A stretch of 64,000 bases of DNA, from positions 194,182 to 258,181 of the forward strand of contig NZ_LMWH01000048.1 of NCBI RefSeq assembly GCF_001507435.1, in the 5' to 3' direction. Both the position numbers and the translations under genes were made by a program. Position 1 is the first letter of the stretch, and each line of letters opens with the position of its first letter. Positions 63,478-64,000 of the stretch are shown in pieces. The stretch is from Streptomyces sp. NRRL F-5122. GTDB lineage: Bacteria > Actinomycetota > Actinomycetes > Streptomycetales > Streptomycetaceae. Under the pieces are notes generated by a model. The model was not told where the DNA came from, searched no databases, and was given only the letters and a program-made list of their open reading frames with translations.

Positions 63478-63905
63478 ATGGACGCCCGCTTCACCGCAGA
63501 ACAGGACGAGATCCGCCGCACCGTGCGGGAGGTGCTCGCGGCACGCTGCGGGCCGGAGGACGTCCGGGCCGCCGTCCGTACCGACGCCGGGTACGACCCC
63601 GCTCTCTGGGCCACGCTCGCCAAGCAGCTCGGTCTGCCCGGTCTGGCGCTCCCCGAGGACTACGGCGGCGTCGGCTGCACCGTCACCGAACTGGCCCTCG
63701 CGAGCGAGGAGGTCGGCCGCGGCCCGGCCCCCTCCCCGCTGCTGTCGACGGCCGTCCTCGCCGCGCCGCTGCTGCTCGCCCTCGGCACGGAGGACCAGCG
63801 CGCGGAACTGCTGCCCCGCATCGCCTCGGGTGAGCTGACCGCCGCCCTGGCCGTGCCGGGCACGGCCCTCGCCACCGCCCTCGCTCTGGTCGGCGGCGAC
63901 CGGGG
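63478..63905 (+). pseudogene. Acyl-CoA dehydrogenase N-terminus, interrupted by IS110-type element
   Basis: From ATG 63478: FTAEQDEIRRTVREVLAARCG, GLPGLALPEDYGGVGCTVTELALASEEVGRG and LLLALGTEDQRAELLPRIASGELTAALA are normal ACAD N-terminal sequence. After about residue 140 (GGDRGVP) the similarity stops, where the insertion element begins. The remaining roughly 230 residues, including the C-terminal FAD domain, are displaced or lost. No catalytically useful protein is expected. Confidence 0.85.
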
Positions 63906-63924
63906 GGTGCCTCTATGTCTTTCG

Positions 63925-64000
63925 TCAAGCGTGGCGTGGGGTTCTGGGTTCGTAGAAGGTGCCGTCGCGGAGCATGGCGAACAGCACGTTGATGCGTTGT
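63925..64000 (-). mobile_element. 3' end of an IS110-family transposase, running off the window
   Basis: The reverse strand reads QRINVLFAMLRDGTFYEPRTPRHA and a TGA at 63925-63927, matching the C-terminal tail of IS110-family (DEDD) transposases (R-N-L--MLRD). The element's left end lies near 63900-63912, where the dehydrogenase sequence stops. Most of the transposase is outside the window. Confidence 0.8.

Overview
The window is high-GC actinobacterial DNA, almost certainly a Streptomyces chromosome: GTG starts are frequent, genes overlap by GTGA, and there are a DmdR1-type iron regulator, FemX, an ECF sigma/anti-sigma pair, BldG-like STAS and HATPase switch proteins, and EF-hand proteins. 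No rRNA, tRNA, CRISPR array or replication origin was seen. From about 7.8 to 25 kb the gene order resembles, from memory, the S. coelicolor SCO438x-SCO439x region (cinnamate:CoA ligase, pdxH, NagS-like SIS protein, dmdR1).

Layout. 0-7.6 kb: partial cytochrome P450, large FAD/Fe-S oxidase, FemX ligase, EamA exporter and a decayed ABC-exporter fragment with an expanded P-loop. 7.7-18 kb: an acyl-CoA catabolic operon (TIGR03084 protein, AtuA, carboxylase beta and alpha subunits, acyl-CoA dehydrogenase, CoA ligase, enoyl-CoA hydratase, TetR) headed by a perfect 14-bp palindrome. 18-25 kb: a possible cysteine-type leader peptide, a 2OG/Fe oxygenase, citrate synthase and pdxH in divergence, a structured intergenic element, a hydrolase lacking its nucleophile, dmdR1 with a possible antisense gene, and a nagS-like gene with a DasR-like site. 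25-40 kb: signalling, envelope and housekeeping genes (PAS protein, ABC-2 exporter, small prim-pol, TPR regulator, repeat-rich membrane protein, orphan binding lipoprotein, purU, anti-sigma/sigma, STAS, EF-hand).

40.2-63.9 kb is an accessory catabolic island: CoA ligases, amidohydrolase, four acyl-CoA dehydrogenases, cyclase, SDR, Zn-alcohol dehydrogenase, MFS transporters, flavin reductase, enoyl-CoA hydratase, FAD monooxygenase, and a DUF35/thiolase-like pair. Two features unite it. First, almost every promoter region carries a 15-bp palindrome, CTGACG-N3-CGTCAG (nine sites), which is not seen elsewhere in the window and has no linked TetR gene: an apparent unassigned regulon. Second, six of its genes carry frameshifts and a seventh is cut by an IS110-type element at the right edge, whereas about 30 genes in the first 42 kb are intact apart from the ABC remnant. 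This means either real decay of the island or a local assembly-quality problem.

Working together, the first operon probably activates and carboxylates branched, terpenoid or phenylpropanoid acyl-CoAs. The island probably takes up a ring or side-chain substrate, oxidises it (monooxygenase plus flavin reductase, dehydrogenases), activates it to a CoA ester and shortens it by beta-oxidation or retro-aldol cleavage. The substrate cannot be named from sequence alone.
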